NCBI GenBank assembly: GCA_019925105.1
Contig: JAHGAU010000001.1
Location: 1-64,000 of the forward strand
DNA: 64,000 bases
Reading direction: 5' to 3'
Source: Niebla homalea
Lineage: Eukaryota; Ascomycota; Lecanoromycetes; Lecanorales; Ramalinaceae
Shown: one piece after another, positions 26,675 to 40,939 of the stretch
Layout: every line of letters begins with the position of its first letter
How positions within the stretch are numbered: position 1 is the stretch's first letter
Made by a program: the position numbers and the translations under genes
Notes under the pieces: model-generated
Databases searched by the model: none
Told to the model about the DNA's origin: nothing
What the model saw: only the letters and a program-made list of their open reading frames with translations

Positions 26675-27332
26675 ATGCACCTGCGGGCCATTTCCTTATC
26701 TCTCCTCTTTTACCAGCTATACATTGCTACCGCCCTGCCAGCTAGTGACGTTGCCATTAATGCTTCAGTATCTATCGCGAACACTACAGAGGCGGAGGGT
26801 AGTCTGAGCTATCCCCCTCAGGGCGAGTAAGTTCCCCGGAACACCCAAACCTTGGGTCCCACTGATCTTTTTTGATCTCAGGCCATTCTACCCGGGTCCT
26901 CCCAACCCCATATTACTCAAATATAGATATCGAGCCCCGCCTGCAACGAGACGAGACATTCCAATCTTTCTTATCGGCGATTGTGTTGATATGGGCATTT
27001 GGAAAGTTGATCACCTCATTTCGACGTTGGGTGACCAAGCTCGGATAAGGCCTGAACAAAGGGACGGAGAGTTCAAGTGCCAAAGTTTGTTCCAGAGCTT
27101 AAGCATTCAGTTCTTTCCACAATTGGTCCAACCGACCTACCAAGATGTCAAGTGGTCCCTATTGGCGATGAAGAAGGCATCGACGGATGAAACTTACAAC
27201 TTTCACGAAGAGGCCCAGATCTTCGCAATGGACATCCGAGAAAGTCTGCCGAGTCCTGAGAAACTCGTGTCGGTAGCAAGAATTGAAATGGTTCTGTCTT
27301 TTATGCAGACGCAGCCACTGGAGGTGACATAA
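26675..27332 (+). CDS. Small secreted protein family, member A (SSP-A)
   Basis: I do not recognise a named domain. The 200-residue product starts with a clear signal peptide (MHLRAISLSLLFYQLYIATA) and has Asn-X-Ser/Thr sites just after it. One phase-2 intron (26827-26881, GTAAGT...CTCAG) joins exons of 152 and 451 bases. The mature part contains the blocks PPNPILLKYRYRAPP, GDQARIRP, DGEFKCQ, PTYQDVKWSLLA and a C-terminal QTQPLEVT. The same blocks and an intron at exactly the same coding position (after base 152) occur in the gene at 40267-40939, so both are real genes of one family. The start at 26675 is chosen because it begins the signal peptide; an in-frame upstream extension lacks one. 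It may act outside the cell; an effector-like role is only a guess. Confidence 0.8.
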
Positions 27333-27898
27333 AGCATCGTTACCTTTCATTAGCCGAGGCAGTAACTCTTTTCGCAATGATGAGAAGCGGCTCTCAACCC
27401 ATTACCTGTCAATTGGGTATTGTGTCTGTGCGACACTCATTCTACAATGAAGCCATTCCAACCGTCGATAAAAGTAATCTATTTGGTTTTGAAACATGCC
27501 CAGTCCCAAGCTATTGTCATGCTATTATCATCCCAGGATGGGAGTGATCTCCTTTCTCCGAGTGTAGTAGAGCAGCCGCAGTCTTTGAACCACACAAGGA
27601 AGAAGAGTACTGCACTCTGTCTATCGGAGCTTCCGCGATTTAACAAACGTTCATTGACACGCTCAGACAAGAGCCAGTTGCTCTTGCGATGTCTGTTCTA
27701 GTGAGTCATTGATTCTAAAAAGCCACTTAGATCCGGTGCTTGCTGCGAATCACAACTCTATTGCTTTGAATCTTACAACATCATGGCAGGCGGTACCAAG
27801 GGCAAGAACCATCTACAGGCTTCAATGAAGGGGTCCGCGGCGTGCAAGCTTCCTAGCGATAATGGTCTGACAATGACGTTGAGATTGGCGCTACGTAC
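27333..27898. other. Intergenic DNA between convergent genes
   Basis: The genes on both sides point into this stretch. It has normal composition and only short open frames that I cannot support as genes. Confidence 0.5.
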
Positions 27899-29585
<1,687 letters not shown>

Positions 29586-29628
29586 GATCTGGACCGAACT
29601 GTGTATTTCATGAAAGCCAGAGACGTGT

Positions 29629-29633
29629 GATGC
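29629..29633. other. Target-site duplication of the copia element
   Basis: GATGC at 29629-29633 is repeated at 35210-35214, directly outside the two LTRs. This marks the insertion point, 44 bp upstream of the CYP51 start codon on that gene's own strand. Confidence 0.9.
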
Positions 29634-29853
29634 TGTCAGCCTGGGTGCAGGCATGGTGGTGGTATTGCATGGAGTGTCACTGAGCCGTTATGCGACGGTG
29701 CCAAGACACTACCATAGCGCGTATAGATATCATTACCTGGCCGTACATCTTATATTACCTAGGTATTTCATATAGATAGTATTATACTTCCTAGATAAAT
29801 TATATATAATATATATATATATTATTTACTCTTATACGTTTTTACGTTTAATA
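29634..29853 (+). repeat. 5' LTR of the copia element
   Basis: It begins TGTCAGCCTGGGTGC and ends CGTTTAATA, where the other LTR has CGTTTGACA. The first 100 bp or so are not RIP-mutated and keep GC-rich sequence, while the rest has been changed to AT. Because CYP51 reads away from it on the minus strand, this LTR now forms the promoter-proximal flank of CYP51. Confidence 0.9.
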
Positions 29854-32800
29854 ATTATAAGCTTAATATTATATACCATTATAGCCACTTATTTATCAAT
29901 TAATTCAAAGGCGTAATTAATTATTTAAAAAGCTTAAATTAAGTTCTTAAGGTTAATATATTATATATAAATTAAAAATAAAGAAGGAATTAAAGAATAT
30001 AATAAGCTTATTACTTATTATTCCTTTATAGCCTTAAGATAAACTTATATAAAATTAAGCTTATTACCTTAAAAAATTAAAACTTATAACTTACCGTTAT
30101 TAAAGGCAAGGTTATTAAGTATTACGTTTAAGAGTTTATTAACCCTACTTTTATAATAAAATTAATAAACTTAAATAAGTTATTAAAACCAATATAACCC
30201 GTTTTTATAGCGGATAAAACTATTAACTTAAGGGCATTAATAGCTTATAAAAATAATTTATAAATATAAAAGTTAGAATTATAAAAATAAAAAAAATAAT
30301 ATATATTTTTTATTAAAATTAACGATTATATATACTTAATAATTAATAAAGCGAATTTCATTTACCTTAAAGACGTAAATTATTACTTATAGAATTATTT
30401 ATATACTCTTAAAATTAAGTTTATACCTTTAAATTCCGTTTATTCTTTAATAATAAAAAAAGAATATTATAAAATTATAACGGGACCTAATTTTTATTAA
30501 AATACTAAATTATAATTTAATAAGTATACTTAAGTATTTATAAAAGTTAAAAATAATAATATCTTTAAAGTATTAAATAAGAAATGGGTATACCGTAATT
30601 TTATTAACGTAATTAAGAAATAGGCTCCTATATTAATATAGCTTTATAAATTTAATATAAATAATTTAATTAACTTCTTAATAGCTTTTATTAATCTTAA
30701 GGAGCAATTTTAAAATTATATACAATATAATAATATAAAGAAATCGACTCCGTTTTACTTAGCCTTTATTATTAACGAAAATTAAGATAATATTAAGAAA
30801 AATAATAAGCTTATATTTAAAGGTAAAAATACCGAGTTAAAAGAATACCTTTACGGTATTAAATATTAGTTTAACGAGTATAATTACCTATATATAAATT
30901 AATTTAATTGACCTATTAACTTTAAACCCGATCTTATATTTAAAAGACGAATAAATAATAAGCTTAAGGATATAAAGATAAAAGAGAAAATTAATCGAAT
31001 TCTTAAGAAATCCAGAAACTTTGAATTTAAATAAAATAGTTTATTTATATTAAGTCGAAATAATAATAATAACTTTAATATATTTAATATAAAATAAAAA
31101 TCTTATATATTATAATTATTATAGATTTTAAACTATAGTTTAAGCTTTTATATTTATAATAAAACGATAAAAGACCGGTTTATTAAAAGATAAATAGAAA
31201 GAATGATATTATTATCGTTAATAATAATAATCTTAAAGTTATTATTTATAGAAAAATCAAAATAAATATTAATACCCTTAAAGGTAATAATTTTATTATA
31301 CTTTATAACGTTACGTATATACCTAACTTTATAGTTAACGTTATATCTGGTATTATTCTTATAGATAAGGATATTTACTTTAATATTAAACGTTATTACC
31401 TTTATAATAATAGACAGATAAGAATACTGGTTAAAAGGATTAATAAATATTACGTACTTAAAGATAATATTAAATAACTTAATACGATATTTATAACCGG
31501 TAAACTTATCGTTAAATTAATAACTATAAGTTAATAATATTAACTCCTTATATACGTTATTAATGAAGTAATATAGTACCTTTAATAAGCAGTTAAGGGG
31601 GTAAAGATTATTAATGATGTTAAAGCTTTAAATATAAGTAATTATAAAAACTATATTTTATTAAAAGCTTACCGGATCATATTAAGATCCTTATATAAAG
31701 TAGAAATATTAATAAAACCTTTCTTTTAAATTACTTATAACCTTATATAAATAAGTATAATGATAAACCGGGATTAATAAGTATTATATATCGCTTACTT
31801 TAAATATAATTTTTAAATAATATATATTTATAAATATAAATCTAAAGTAATAAATATTCTATAAAAAGTTATTAAAACGATTAAAATACGATATTATTAT
31901 AATATAGCCTTTATTCAATTAAATAAAAAAAAAGATCCTTAAGATTTAAATTTAATAATTTTATTGACGAGCTTAATATTATCTTTAAGTTATTAATATT
32001 ATATACTGCTGTATAAAACGGTTATTTAAAATAAAAAAATAATTTATTAATTATAAAAGTAAAAGCTATAAGGTTATAAATAAAACTTCCTTAATTCTTA
32101 TGGTTATAAATCGTATAAACGGCCGGTTTCCTTATAAATCGGATATTAATAAGAAAGCATTTATAGGCTATATTATTTAAGAAAGTTACCGGTATAAAGT
32201 TAAACCTTTAATACCTTAAATAGTACGGCTATAAAGCTTATTTACTTAATAAATTGATCCTTAAGAAAAAGAAATTAATAATAAAAGTATATATTAATTT
32301 CCTTATTAATTATAATAATATTAATATTTATAATATATAAATATTTAGTTAAAAGAAAATAATTTATATAAGGGATATTTTCTTTAAAAAGAATAAGTTT
32401 TATAAGGTTAATAAGATTAACTTAACTTAACTTAAAAAAGAATTATTCCTTTATTTAATTAATATCTTAAAAATAAATATATTTTATATTATTATTAAGT
32501 TATTATTAAATAATAAAGAAAAAAAGGAATTTATAAATAATATTATTAACCTTATATAAAAAGGAAAAGAAAAAGAATAATAAAAGGATTATTTATCCTT
32601 ATTAACTTTAATATTAATAAATTACGATACGGCATTTAAGGATAATAACGGAGGAGATAAAGGAGACGGTAATAATAACGGTAACGGTAATAGATTATTA
32701 ACTTTATTATTAGATTTATTATTAACTTTATTAGTTTTATTAGCTTTAAAGCAGAAAAAGAAAGATAATAATAAATCCGACTTTAATATAAATAATATTA

Positions 32801-34989
32801 TTAAAGGAAAAAGAGCTATAAAAAATATAAAGAAAGTAAATTATATTATAGCCTTTACTTTAATTATAAATAAATTAAAGTTATTATACTATATAGTTTT
32901 TATTACGTTTCTATTATCCTATAAGCTATATAAGAAAAACGAAAAGTTATTTCCTTTTCTATTAAAAGTAAATATACTTTACCGTAATACCCTATTTATT
33001 AAGTTAAAATATTATCGTTATATACTTAAATATTTATATATTACGGGTTTTAAGTTAATAATTAAAATAAAGCTTAAAGCTCTTAAAGAGAAAAGTATAT
33101 AGGAAAAGGTTTTACTTAAGTATACGGAAAAAGCGGATAAAATATTAATACCTATTACTTAAATATTTAAATATAAATTTAATAATAAAAGGTATCTTAT
33201 TAAATATAAAGCGAGACTTTATATAAGGAATAATTTATAAAAGATTAATTAAAATATATTTACCGTTACCTTAATAATTAAGGTTCTTAGGGTACTTATA
33301 ATTATAATAGTTATATTTAATTTAGATATAAGATAGTGGGACGCCGTTAATACGTTTATAAATAACGAAATAAACGAACTTATATATATTAAATTATTAA
33401 AAAGGTATAAGAATAAAGGCTTATTCTTTTTACTTTAAGCTTTATATAAGCTTAAATAATTATTAACTTTATAATTTAAAAATCTCTTAAAAACCTTAAC
33501 GGATTTAAGTTTAAAATAAGTCCCGGAAATCGAATATTTCTTTATTAATAACTATATAATAATTTTTTTCTTTATAAATAATATCGTCGTTATTTACGAT
33601 TATAAGTATAGTTAAAAAATAAATAATTTTTAAAGTAAATTCTTTAAGGTCTATAAAATAAGAAACCTAAATAAGATAAAATAGTTTTTAAATATAAAAT
33701 AAATACGAGATCGATTAAGTTAAGAAATCCGTCTATATTAAAATAGCTATATTGATAAGCTTATAGTAAAATTTAATATTATAATAAATTATACTCTTAA
33801 AATATTTTTACGGAATATTAAACCTTTTATTAAAAATACCGGGTAAACCTTACCTTAAGAAATTTATATATATTAATAATTTATCGGCTTTATTAACTTT
33901 ATAGCCGTTATTATAAAGACGGATATTATATACTTAATATTTAAGTTATTTAAGTTCCTTATAAATCCGTTAAAATAATACTTAAAAGCAGCCATAAAAG
34001 TATTATAATACCTTATATATATTAAGTATTATATTATTATATATAACGGGAAAATCATTAATCCGTATACTATTTTTATAATATCCTTAAATACGTTATT
34101 TATTAATAATCTCGAAATACGATATAGTTTATAAGGTTATATTTTTAAGCTTTTTAAAGGCTTAATTAATTAGAAAATAATAAAGTAAAAGACGGTAACA
34201 ATAAACTTTATTAAAGCTGAATTTTTAGTTTTATTTTTATAATAAAAGAGTTAATATAATAAAACCGTTTCTTTAAGTTAATTATATTAAATTTATTTTA
34301 TTTATTAAAGATTAAGTATAATAATACTTAAATAATCCGTATAATTTAAAGGATAAACTCTTAATTTATTATAAAACTCCGTTATATAAATATATATTAT
34401 TATTAATTATAATAAGAATATTAAAAGAAAACGATTAATATTAAGTATATATTTATAATAAAAATATTAACGGATAACCTTATAAAAACCTTACCGCTAT
34501 AAAAATATAAAGAATTTATAAAACTTTTAAATCTTAAAAACGATAAACCCCGAAACCTTATATTATAATACGATTTAATAAAACCCCGGAAACGTCGTTT
34601 TTAAGAGATTTAGCTTTTAAAAAATTACGATTATAAACCGGGTATATAATAATCTTTCCGGGTTTATTTATTTTTATAATTTTATTAATTTCAACTTTTC
34701 TTAACGTATACTTAATAATAATTACTTAAGAAGATTACTTAAGTTAATACCCGGAGCTTAATCGAGTATATATAAAACTCCGGAATAACTTAAAATATAA
34801 AGGTTTTATTATTATTATTACTCTTAAGGTTATTAATTTTTCTTAATTTTTCAATTTCTTAAACGTTAAATTTAAGCTATATTTTTTATTTATAATAATT
34901 ACGGTATATTAATAATTAAGAAATAACTACAATAAGAATATCCAGGATCTATATTATTATTATAATAATATTACGATCTTAAAGGGGTA

Positions 34990-35209
34990 TATTAACTTAA
35001 GTATAAGCATAATAATAGTATTATATAAAGTGTTATTAAGCCGTTATGCGATGGTATTAAGATACTATTATAGCGCGTATAGATATTATTACCTGGCCGT
35101 ATATCTTATACCACCTAGGTATTTCATACAGATAACACCATACTTCCTAGATAGATCATATGCAATACACATACATATCATCCACTCTCATGCGTCCTTA
35201 CGTTTGACA
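34990..35209 (+). repeat. 3' LTR of the copia element
   Basis: It begins TATTAACTTAAG, the RIP form of TGTCAGCCTGGG, and ends TTTGACA. A purine tract AAAGGGG (34981-34987) two bases before it is the likely polypurine primer. Here the first half is RIP-mutated and the last half, next to unique DNA, is intact. Confidence 0.9.
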
Positions 35210-35214
35210 GATGC

Positions 35215-36091
35215 TAACCTGATATTAAAGTATTGTCTGTCGGGGGGCTTGAATTAGGCGACTGGTGTCACAGAAGGATCCAGCAGGGTTCAAATTGCCT
35301 GCCAAGGAGGCAAGCGGGGAAGTGACCCATGCAACTTCACAGACATATACGGCCTGCAGGTTGCAATGCGACATTCTGGCAAGAAGGCACAGCCGAGGGA
35401 ATTAACTAGCCTTGCATGATTGCAATGTAGATGCATTGTGATACGTATCGTCTCGAAGACGATCCGGAGCTACACTCGGTTCCAGCTCAACGAAAGCGGA
35501 TCCGGTACGGTTGAGTGTCATCTGCATCAGCCTTACAAACGCTGCAGCAGACAGATGTTGAGCAAGTCAGCCGCCTCCGGAACTGTCAGTGGTACGATGG
35601 CGAACAGTACACGTCATCAACGGGGCGTAGCTACAAAGCAGTGCATCTGATGTATTGCAGATCGTACAATGTGCTTCAGTGGCAATGTTCTTAGACTGGG
35701 CCTTTTCCATTGGTAGGAACACCCAGCACGTGTTCGCCTTTAGTCCCGCACGCCACGCATATGAAACATGCTCTGCATAGAATTGCTACGCCACGACATA
35801 AGTTTTTGTCAGTCATGTCTTCATGCAGGGTTTTCTATCGCAGTGAAGTGTTTTCGTGGCGTATGCGCCCTGCATCGCTGCACGGCATGGTTGCCTACAT
35901 GATATAATGGAACTAGCGGCGAACTAAAATAACTTCTGCTCACGCCGTCCAGCGCTGGATGAAATAGTGAACGCACGGGGAGTTTCAATGTAGGTTCGGG
36001 CACAATCCTTGGTCACATATGTCGAATTTGGCGCAAACTACCCCTCTTTCGCACACCACCCTATCAGGCTGAACGCTCGGGAAGGATATTT
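35215..36091. other. Intergenic DNA
   Basis: Base composition returns to normal within about 100 bp before the LTR end. The open frames here (for example 35420-35650 and 35710-35907) have no features that I can support. Confidence 0.5.
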
Positions 36092-36732
36092 TCAAAGCGA
36101 AAGAAGTAACGCTGCACCCAGCATGGCATATACCCAAGCATCATCGACGGCGTGCTTGGCCGCCACTCCTTCGATAGCTGGCGTAATACTGCTAGACATC
36201 GCGTTCCCCTTAGAAGCAGAGGGCATAGGGGTTGGCGTGGCATTCGATTGGGACGGGAAAGCTGATTGAACCGGAATGACTGAAGTCATACTAGGAGCCG
36301 AGATTGTGACTGAACCTAGGGACTGTGTAGCAGACGAAGGGATTTCGGCCGATATGTTGATGCCCACAGAATTGCAAAGACTTTCTGTGAAAGCGATTGT
36401 TTCTAGCTGACGGTCAGGGTTGTTTTCAGGTCAGTAGAAGGTTCCTACTTTGAAGATCTGTGGTGCTGCAGGCTTTTTCTACCACAGGAAGCAATGAAGT
36501 GAGGAAAGTCTCGTCATGACAGGTGCATCGGATATCCGTAATTTGACAGCCTGTCGACTGGATACTCGATAAGGCTGCTTGTACCTGTTGATAGTCAGTG
36601 AACGGGGGACCTTTGGATTCACGGGAGGAAAATGACTCGTACAGCGCACTGAGGAACGTCAGAGATACTTTGAGCTTGAGCTTGTCGCGAGTACCAAGCG
36701 AACGACAACAGCAGAGTCGGTGTGAAAAGCAT
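36092..36732 (-). CDS. CFEM-domain GPI-anchored surface protein
   Basis: The 178-residue product has a signal peptide (about 1-21, ending QAQAQ), a CFEM domain (about 25-90) and a Ser/Thr/Pro-rich stalk. The hydrophobic end AWVYAMLGAALLLSL is a GPI-attachment signal. CFEM proteins act at the fungal surface, some binding heme. Three exons are joined by introns at 36585-36642 and 36403-36448. The second needs the acceptor CTAG directly before AAACAATC to keep the frame (DLQKTIAFTESLC). Only six cysteines are seen in the domain (29, 43, 50, 52, 69, 85) instead of the usual eight; one is missing after the first position and one before VEKAC. It is divergently placed about 1.1 kb from a PTH11-type receptor-like gene. 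Confidence 0.8.
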
Positions 36733-37866
36733 GATGTTTTGTCCCGGCCTCGTCGAAATTTGGACGTCAAGGATCTTCTTGCGAAGCGAATATGTCAAGA
36801 CTCGCGAACCATTCCAGATGCTGTTGTAGAAAGACAGCAGCAGTTTGCATACATGGAAATGCACAAGGGCTTCAGTGATCCAATATACTGACACAATCGG
36901 GGACATGAAACTAATGAGATGCAGGTGACATGGCAAGGGAACGGTATTGGAAGGCAGACAGAAAAGTTAAACTGTACTGATGATTGGCTTGTCCAACTTG
37001 CCCAAGGCTCTTCAACTTCGTCTGCGTCGGATCGATCGGATGCTGGTCCGTCAACTGAGACTCAGCCTGCCGTAGTCGAAAAGACCGACAACGAGATAAG
37101 GCATAATCATAGTGCAGTGTAGTAAGGACTGCGGCGTAGTAAGGATTGCGGCGTAGGAAGAATTGCGGCGTGGATGTTCTTTCCCCGTGAACATGCAAGT
37201 TCACGGCGCTGATTGGCGTCACTGTTTGAACTTGCCGTAAAACGTGTAGCTTGCCTACCTTTGGTTACATCAGGAACCCCCCATCTCAGTGCTTGGATGT
37301 ATTCTTGATATGCCTCTGCATGTGGTGGTAAGCCATGACCGGTCCTGCAAAGTTTGCCATTAAGAGCCAAGCCTCAGAATCATTCGCAGGCGTCACGAAC
37401 TTATCACCGGCGCAGTATGCTGTAAATACCTCAGCCTGCAGAAGCAGGCTACAAACGTGGCTGACTGGACAGCGTCATCCATGACCTGCCTACTACAAAA
37501 ACCTATCGTCAACTCAACGCCCTACATTGTTGGTCAAATTCGACTACTGAAGTGGTTGTCATAGACCATTTATAAAGGGTGCGCCTTGACAGATAATGTA
37601 TGACAGAGAGGTGCATACATGAATCAATTGGTGCACATATGAGTTCAGGCTTCGAAATCTAGTGCATTGACCAAGCATTCGCCTCACCCAACAGTAAGCT
37701 CCTGAGCCTTGCCTACCGTAGGTCGGCTTTCAATATTTCGCGATTTATACAACGATTCGTACATTCTTCAACGAGATGAGAAGTTCCATCCCTTAAGCGA
37801 ACCCTGTCCTGACAATTGGTCTATTTGTCAGATTTCCTGGATTGCCTCCGCACCGATTGACATTGA
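36733..37866. other. Divergent intergenic region between CFEM and PTH11-like genes
   Basis: The region should hold the promoters of both neighbouring genes. Apart from a short 17-bp tandem repeat I see no structured element. The several short open frames on both strands overlap each other and show no homology that I can recognise. Confidence 0.5.
37120..37170. repeat. 17-bp tandem repeat, three copies
   Basis: TAGTAAGGACTGCGGCG, TAGTAAGGATTGCGGCG and TAGGAAGAATTGCGGCG follow each other without gaps. The changes between copies are all transitions or single substitutions. Confidence 0.85.
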
Positions 37867-39657
37867 ATGATTCTTGGAAAGATGGATACTAGTTCTCGAG
37901 GGAGCGACGAGTCGACACTGTTCACACTCCCAGCCCTCTTCCCCCCAGCTGGTGTCACAAGCAATTTCATCCATCCCAAGACTCGCGCCAAAGATCTTAT
38001 CATCACAAGCATTATCTTTATCGCCTTGATGTCAATCTCGGTCTTCGTTCGCTTCTACACAAAGCTCCGCATTAGACACACCTGGAGCTGGGATGACTGT
38101 AAGTTTACTCCCTCACGCCGAACTTTGAGTGTCATAACCTTTATTAGGGGCATGCATACCTGCTGCAGTGAGAAGTACACATTCACCCGATGGCAGATAT
38201 GCTCTAATGATCACAAGATCGGTTCGATTGGATTCGCTGCCACTGCAATCTCAAGTAAGTACATGATCGAAAAAGTCGACTCACAATCTGCTAACATGTT
38301 GATGACAGCACTAGGACCGGCTACTGGCCCTCACCAATGGGACGTTCCAATTACCGCCTTCACCTCGAGTGTGCTGCGGGTGAGCCCTTCGCACACGCTA
38401 TCCTGCAAAGATCATTCTACCCTAACATGGACACTGTCAGAGATGGGTCGTCCTTGACATAATATATTCGCCAACGATCTTTATGGCCAAGCTCTCCCTA
38501 CTTCTGCTCTACCTTAGGGTATTCCGCCCTAACGTGAGACTGAGGTACATCATCTACCTGGTAATGGCGTTCATTACTATCTCCTACACATCATTTCTCA
38601 TCGCATATGCAGTGCTCTCCATACCAAAACCTGGACAGAGTCAGCTGGCTTCCATAACATCGAGCGAAGTGGCTATGGATATTCCTTTAGCAATAACCCA
38701 AGGAAGCGTCAATGTCTTCAGCGATTTCCTCGTTTTATTGCTTCCCATCCCTGTGCTATGGAAGCTGCAACAACCGAGAGGAAAAAAGATCGGGATCTTG
38801 ACCATTTTCATGACTGGCCTTCTGTAAGACCTGTTGTATCCGCACCATGGTCTATGGCTGATAATATGGTCCTCCAGAGCTTGCGTTGCAAGCATTGTTG
38901 GCCTTTACTATCGTGCTACTATGACTCGAAATAGCGATGTGACCTGGGAATTAGTTTATGTTCTGCTTTGGGTGTCAGTAACTCTGTGAAACACAGCATG
39001 TGCACATGACTGACTTACACCAGCGTTATCGAGCTAACCGTAGGGGTCATGTGCAGCTGCTTCCCTAGCTTCCCCGGCTTCATTCGCCATCACTTGCCGT
39101 TGCTCAGGGCGATCGCGTCGTTCTTCACTTCTACGTTCCAAAGCCTTCGCAATTCGAGACTTCCCCGTGGACAGACGAGCGGCGACAAGTCGACAAAACT
39201 CGGCACGAGGGATATTAGGGTAACTCTGGGATCCAAAGTTGACGGCAAAGGACATTTTATGAAATCTACCAGATCATCAGCAGACAAGGAATCTTCGACC
39301 CAGCAGTCAGAGAGCGATCCTTTAACGCCCCAGCCCAACAAAAACTCTTCAGCAACACGACGAGAGTATCTGGAAGAGGCGGCGGAAGCGCAACACTACC
39401 CAGTCCTTACCCCCTCAGGTCGCTGGAGCCATGCAGTAGACCCAGCAGACCTGCAATCTCCTCTCCCCAATACTGACCTCACAGCCCTACCACCGCTTCC
39501 AGAACTCAAGCAAGACCCTGATCATCGGCGAAACTGGTGGCCACATTTGCAGTCTCGTGAATCGAGCGCTGGCTACTGGACCGTTCTTAGTTTCTTTCGG
39601 AGCGGCAATAGGTCCCCGTCGACGGGACGGTCCAGGACAACGACTTCCTCAGTCTAG
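37867..39657 (+). CDS. PTH11/rhodopsin-domain seven-transmembrane protein
   Basis: The model gives 490 residues in seven exons, with introns at 38099-38147, 38168-38217, 38255-38308, 38380-38440, 38824-38877 and 38974-39023. Hydrophobic helices alternate with family words: WSWDD then WACIPAA, GPHQWDVPITAFTSSVLR, IIYSPTIFMAKLSLLLLYLR, and an IELTVGV...CFPSFPGF segment before the last cytosolic part. The C-terminal 170 residues are polar, Ser/Pro-rich and probably cytosolic. This is the fungal integral-membrane family related to PTH11 receptors, here without an N-terminal CFEM domain. The second exon is only 20 bases and is inferred from frame and family fit. Met at 37882 is an alternative start. 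The ligand and role are unknown. Confidence 0.8.
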
Positions 39658-40266
39658 CCTTGGATGCAAGCGAGCTAGATTTGTAGCTTGGCCGGCTTAC
39701 CTGGTTCCACCATTCTTGAGATTGACCAGTCTTGCGAATTTATCGGATCCCATTTTGCGTACGTGCAATCCGTACAGAATGAACCTCAAGGTATATGCGG
39801 ATCATAAATTGACAAAGCCTTTGAAAGACAACCATGAAACATTTATGACTCAAAAATAGTATGACCCAAGACTCATGAGCTCAGTAAACACGCTTGGTAG
39901 TGTTCCGGCTTCGAAGCTTATTTCACGGCACTGTCTTCGAAAACGAGAGGGAAGGTTCGGGGCTGGCTGAGATGATCATGCCCTGCATAATTCAATTTCA
40001 ATCAGTCACCACCGCCTTCGACATATTGATCTAGATACATGGAGACTTTCCTTGACATTTGAAAATCTTGACGCATATTGCTGTTTTACTGCGGGAAATT
40101 GCACTGAAGCGCGCCTTGCGCTTTGAGAACAATACGCGCGGTTCACCCCCCCCCCCTTCTTGAGATTCAAATGAATGTGGGCGCACATTAATAGTGGTTG
40201 CAGCACCCGATTATACTTTCATCCTGCTTCGAACGATGATAACACCCGTTCCTTCACAATCGCGTC
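39658..40266. other. Intergenic DNA
   Basis: The sequence has normal composition and includes a run of about 12 C residues near 40147, which would be prone to length change. No gene is seen. Confidence 0.5.
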
Positions 40267-40939
40267 ATGTTCAGCTCGACTATTCTTATCTCACTCCTCT
40301 TGAACCAGCGGTCTTTTGCTGTTGTACTGCCAGTCGATGGAGCTACAAGCAACCGGTCGATGGCTAACCTTAATCTCACAAGAGTAGCAACTTTTCTTGG
40401 ATTTCCGCCCTCAGGCGTGTATGCCCTTCTAGAGTATGCCTCACTTCTCTGAAGGCGGACCTTGTCACCCCTGATGGACTGGTCGAAAAATACTGAGTAA
40501 GCCTAGGGTTTTTTACGCCTATCCCCCAAACCCGATCAGACTATCGTTCAGAAATCGATTCCCCCCTGACCAATCAAGAAGTGTTCCAGCTTTTTTGATC
40601 CAGTACTGCGTCAATGTCAGTCTCGTCAGACTCAACAGCCTTATCAGACAGTTTGGTGGCGATGCTCGGATAAGGCCGTCCGAGATTGATGGAGATTTCA
40701 AATGCCAGAGGTTCAATATCGAACTCGGCCGGATGCATTTCAAACCCACCTACCAAGCTGTCAAGTGGTGCTTACTGGCGCTTAAAGAGGCTTCTATGTA
40801 CCCCGAGATCGATTACAATCAGGAAGCAAATATTTATGCACAAGCTGAGACCGTTCCTGGTGGAGGGTTTGAGAAAGATCTGGCAAGGATTGCGCTATTT
40901 CTGTCCGATACACAGACGCAGTCATTGGAGATAACGTGA
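40267..40939 (+). CDS. Small secreted protein family, member B (SSP-B)
   Basis: The 194-residue product starts with MFSSTILISLLLNQRSFAVV, a signal peptide, followed by Asn glycosylation sites (NRS, NLT). One phase-2 intron (40419-40506, GTATGC...CCTAG with TACTGAG upstream of the acceptor) lies after coding base 152, exactly as in SSP-A at 26675. Shared blocks are PPNPI, GDARIRP, DGDFKCQ, PTYQAVKWCLLALKEAS and the C-terminal TQSLEIT. Cysteines are few. No known domain is recognised. The conserved exon structure and the protein-level conservation between two separated copies argue that both copies are, or recently were, functional. Confidence 0.8.

Larger units (their letters stand above)
29634..35209 (+). 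mobile_element. Full-length Ty1/copia LTR retrotransposon, inactivated by RIP
   Basis: The element is 5576 bp with 220-bp LTRs and GATGC duplications. On the plus strand the order of remnants is that of copia Pol. A GAG-pre-integrase segment readable as NVTYIPNFIVNVISG lies near 31308-31370. An integrase region with LYTAV.NGY lies near 32000-32030. A reverse transcriptase near 33310-33620 has WDAVNTFINN, and FINNIVVIY where FVDDIVVIY is expected. An RNase H-type segment near 34180-34230 reads INWKIIKQKTVT. Gag should lie between 29.9 and 31.2 kb but is too decayed to define. Stops are dense, and the catalytic Asp pair of the RT reads as Asn-Asn, as expected from G-to-A changes. It cannot encode a working protein set. 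Confidence 0.92.

Noticed and set aside
29586..29654. Upstream ATG of CYP51 at 29654
   Set aside because: It lies in the copia LTR and adds residues not expected in the family. The Met at 29585 gives a normal N-terminus. It is kept only as a possible consequence of the insertion.
35240..35310. Possible tRNA (GGTTCAAATT-like T-loop word)
   Set aside because: No acceptor stem or anticodon arm can be paired around it.
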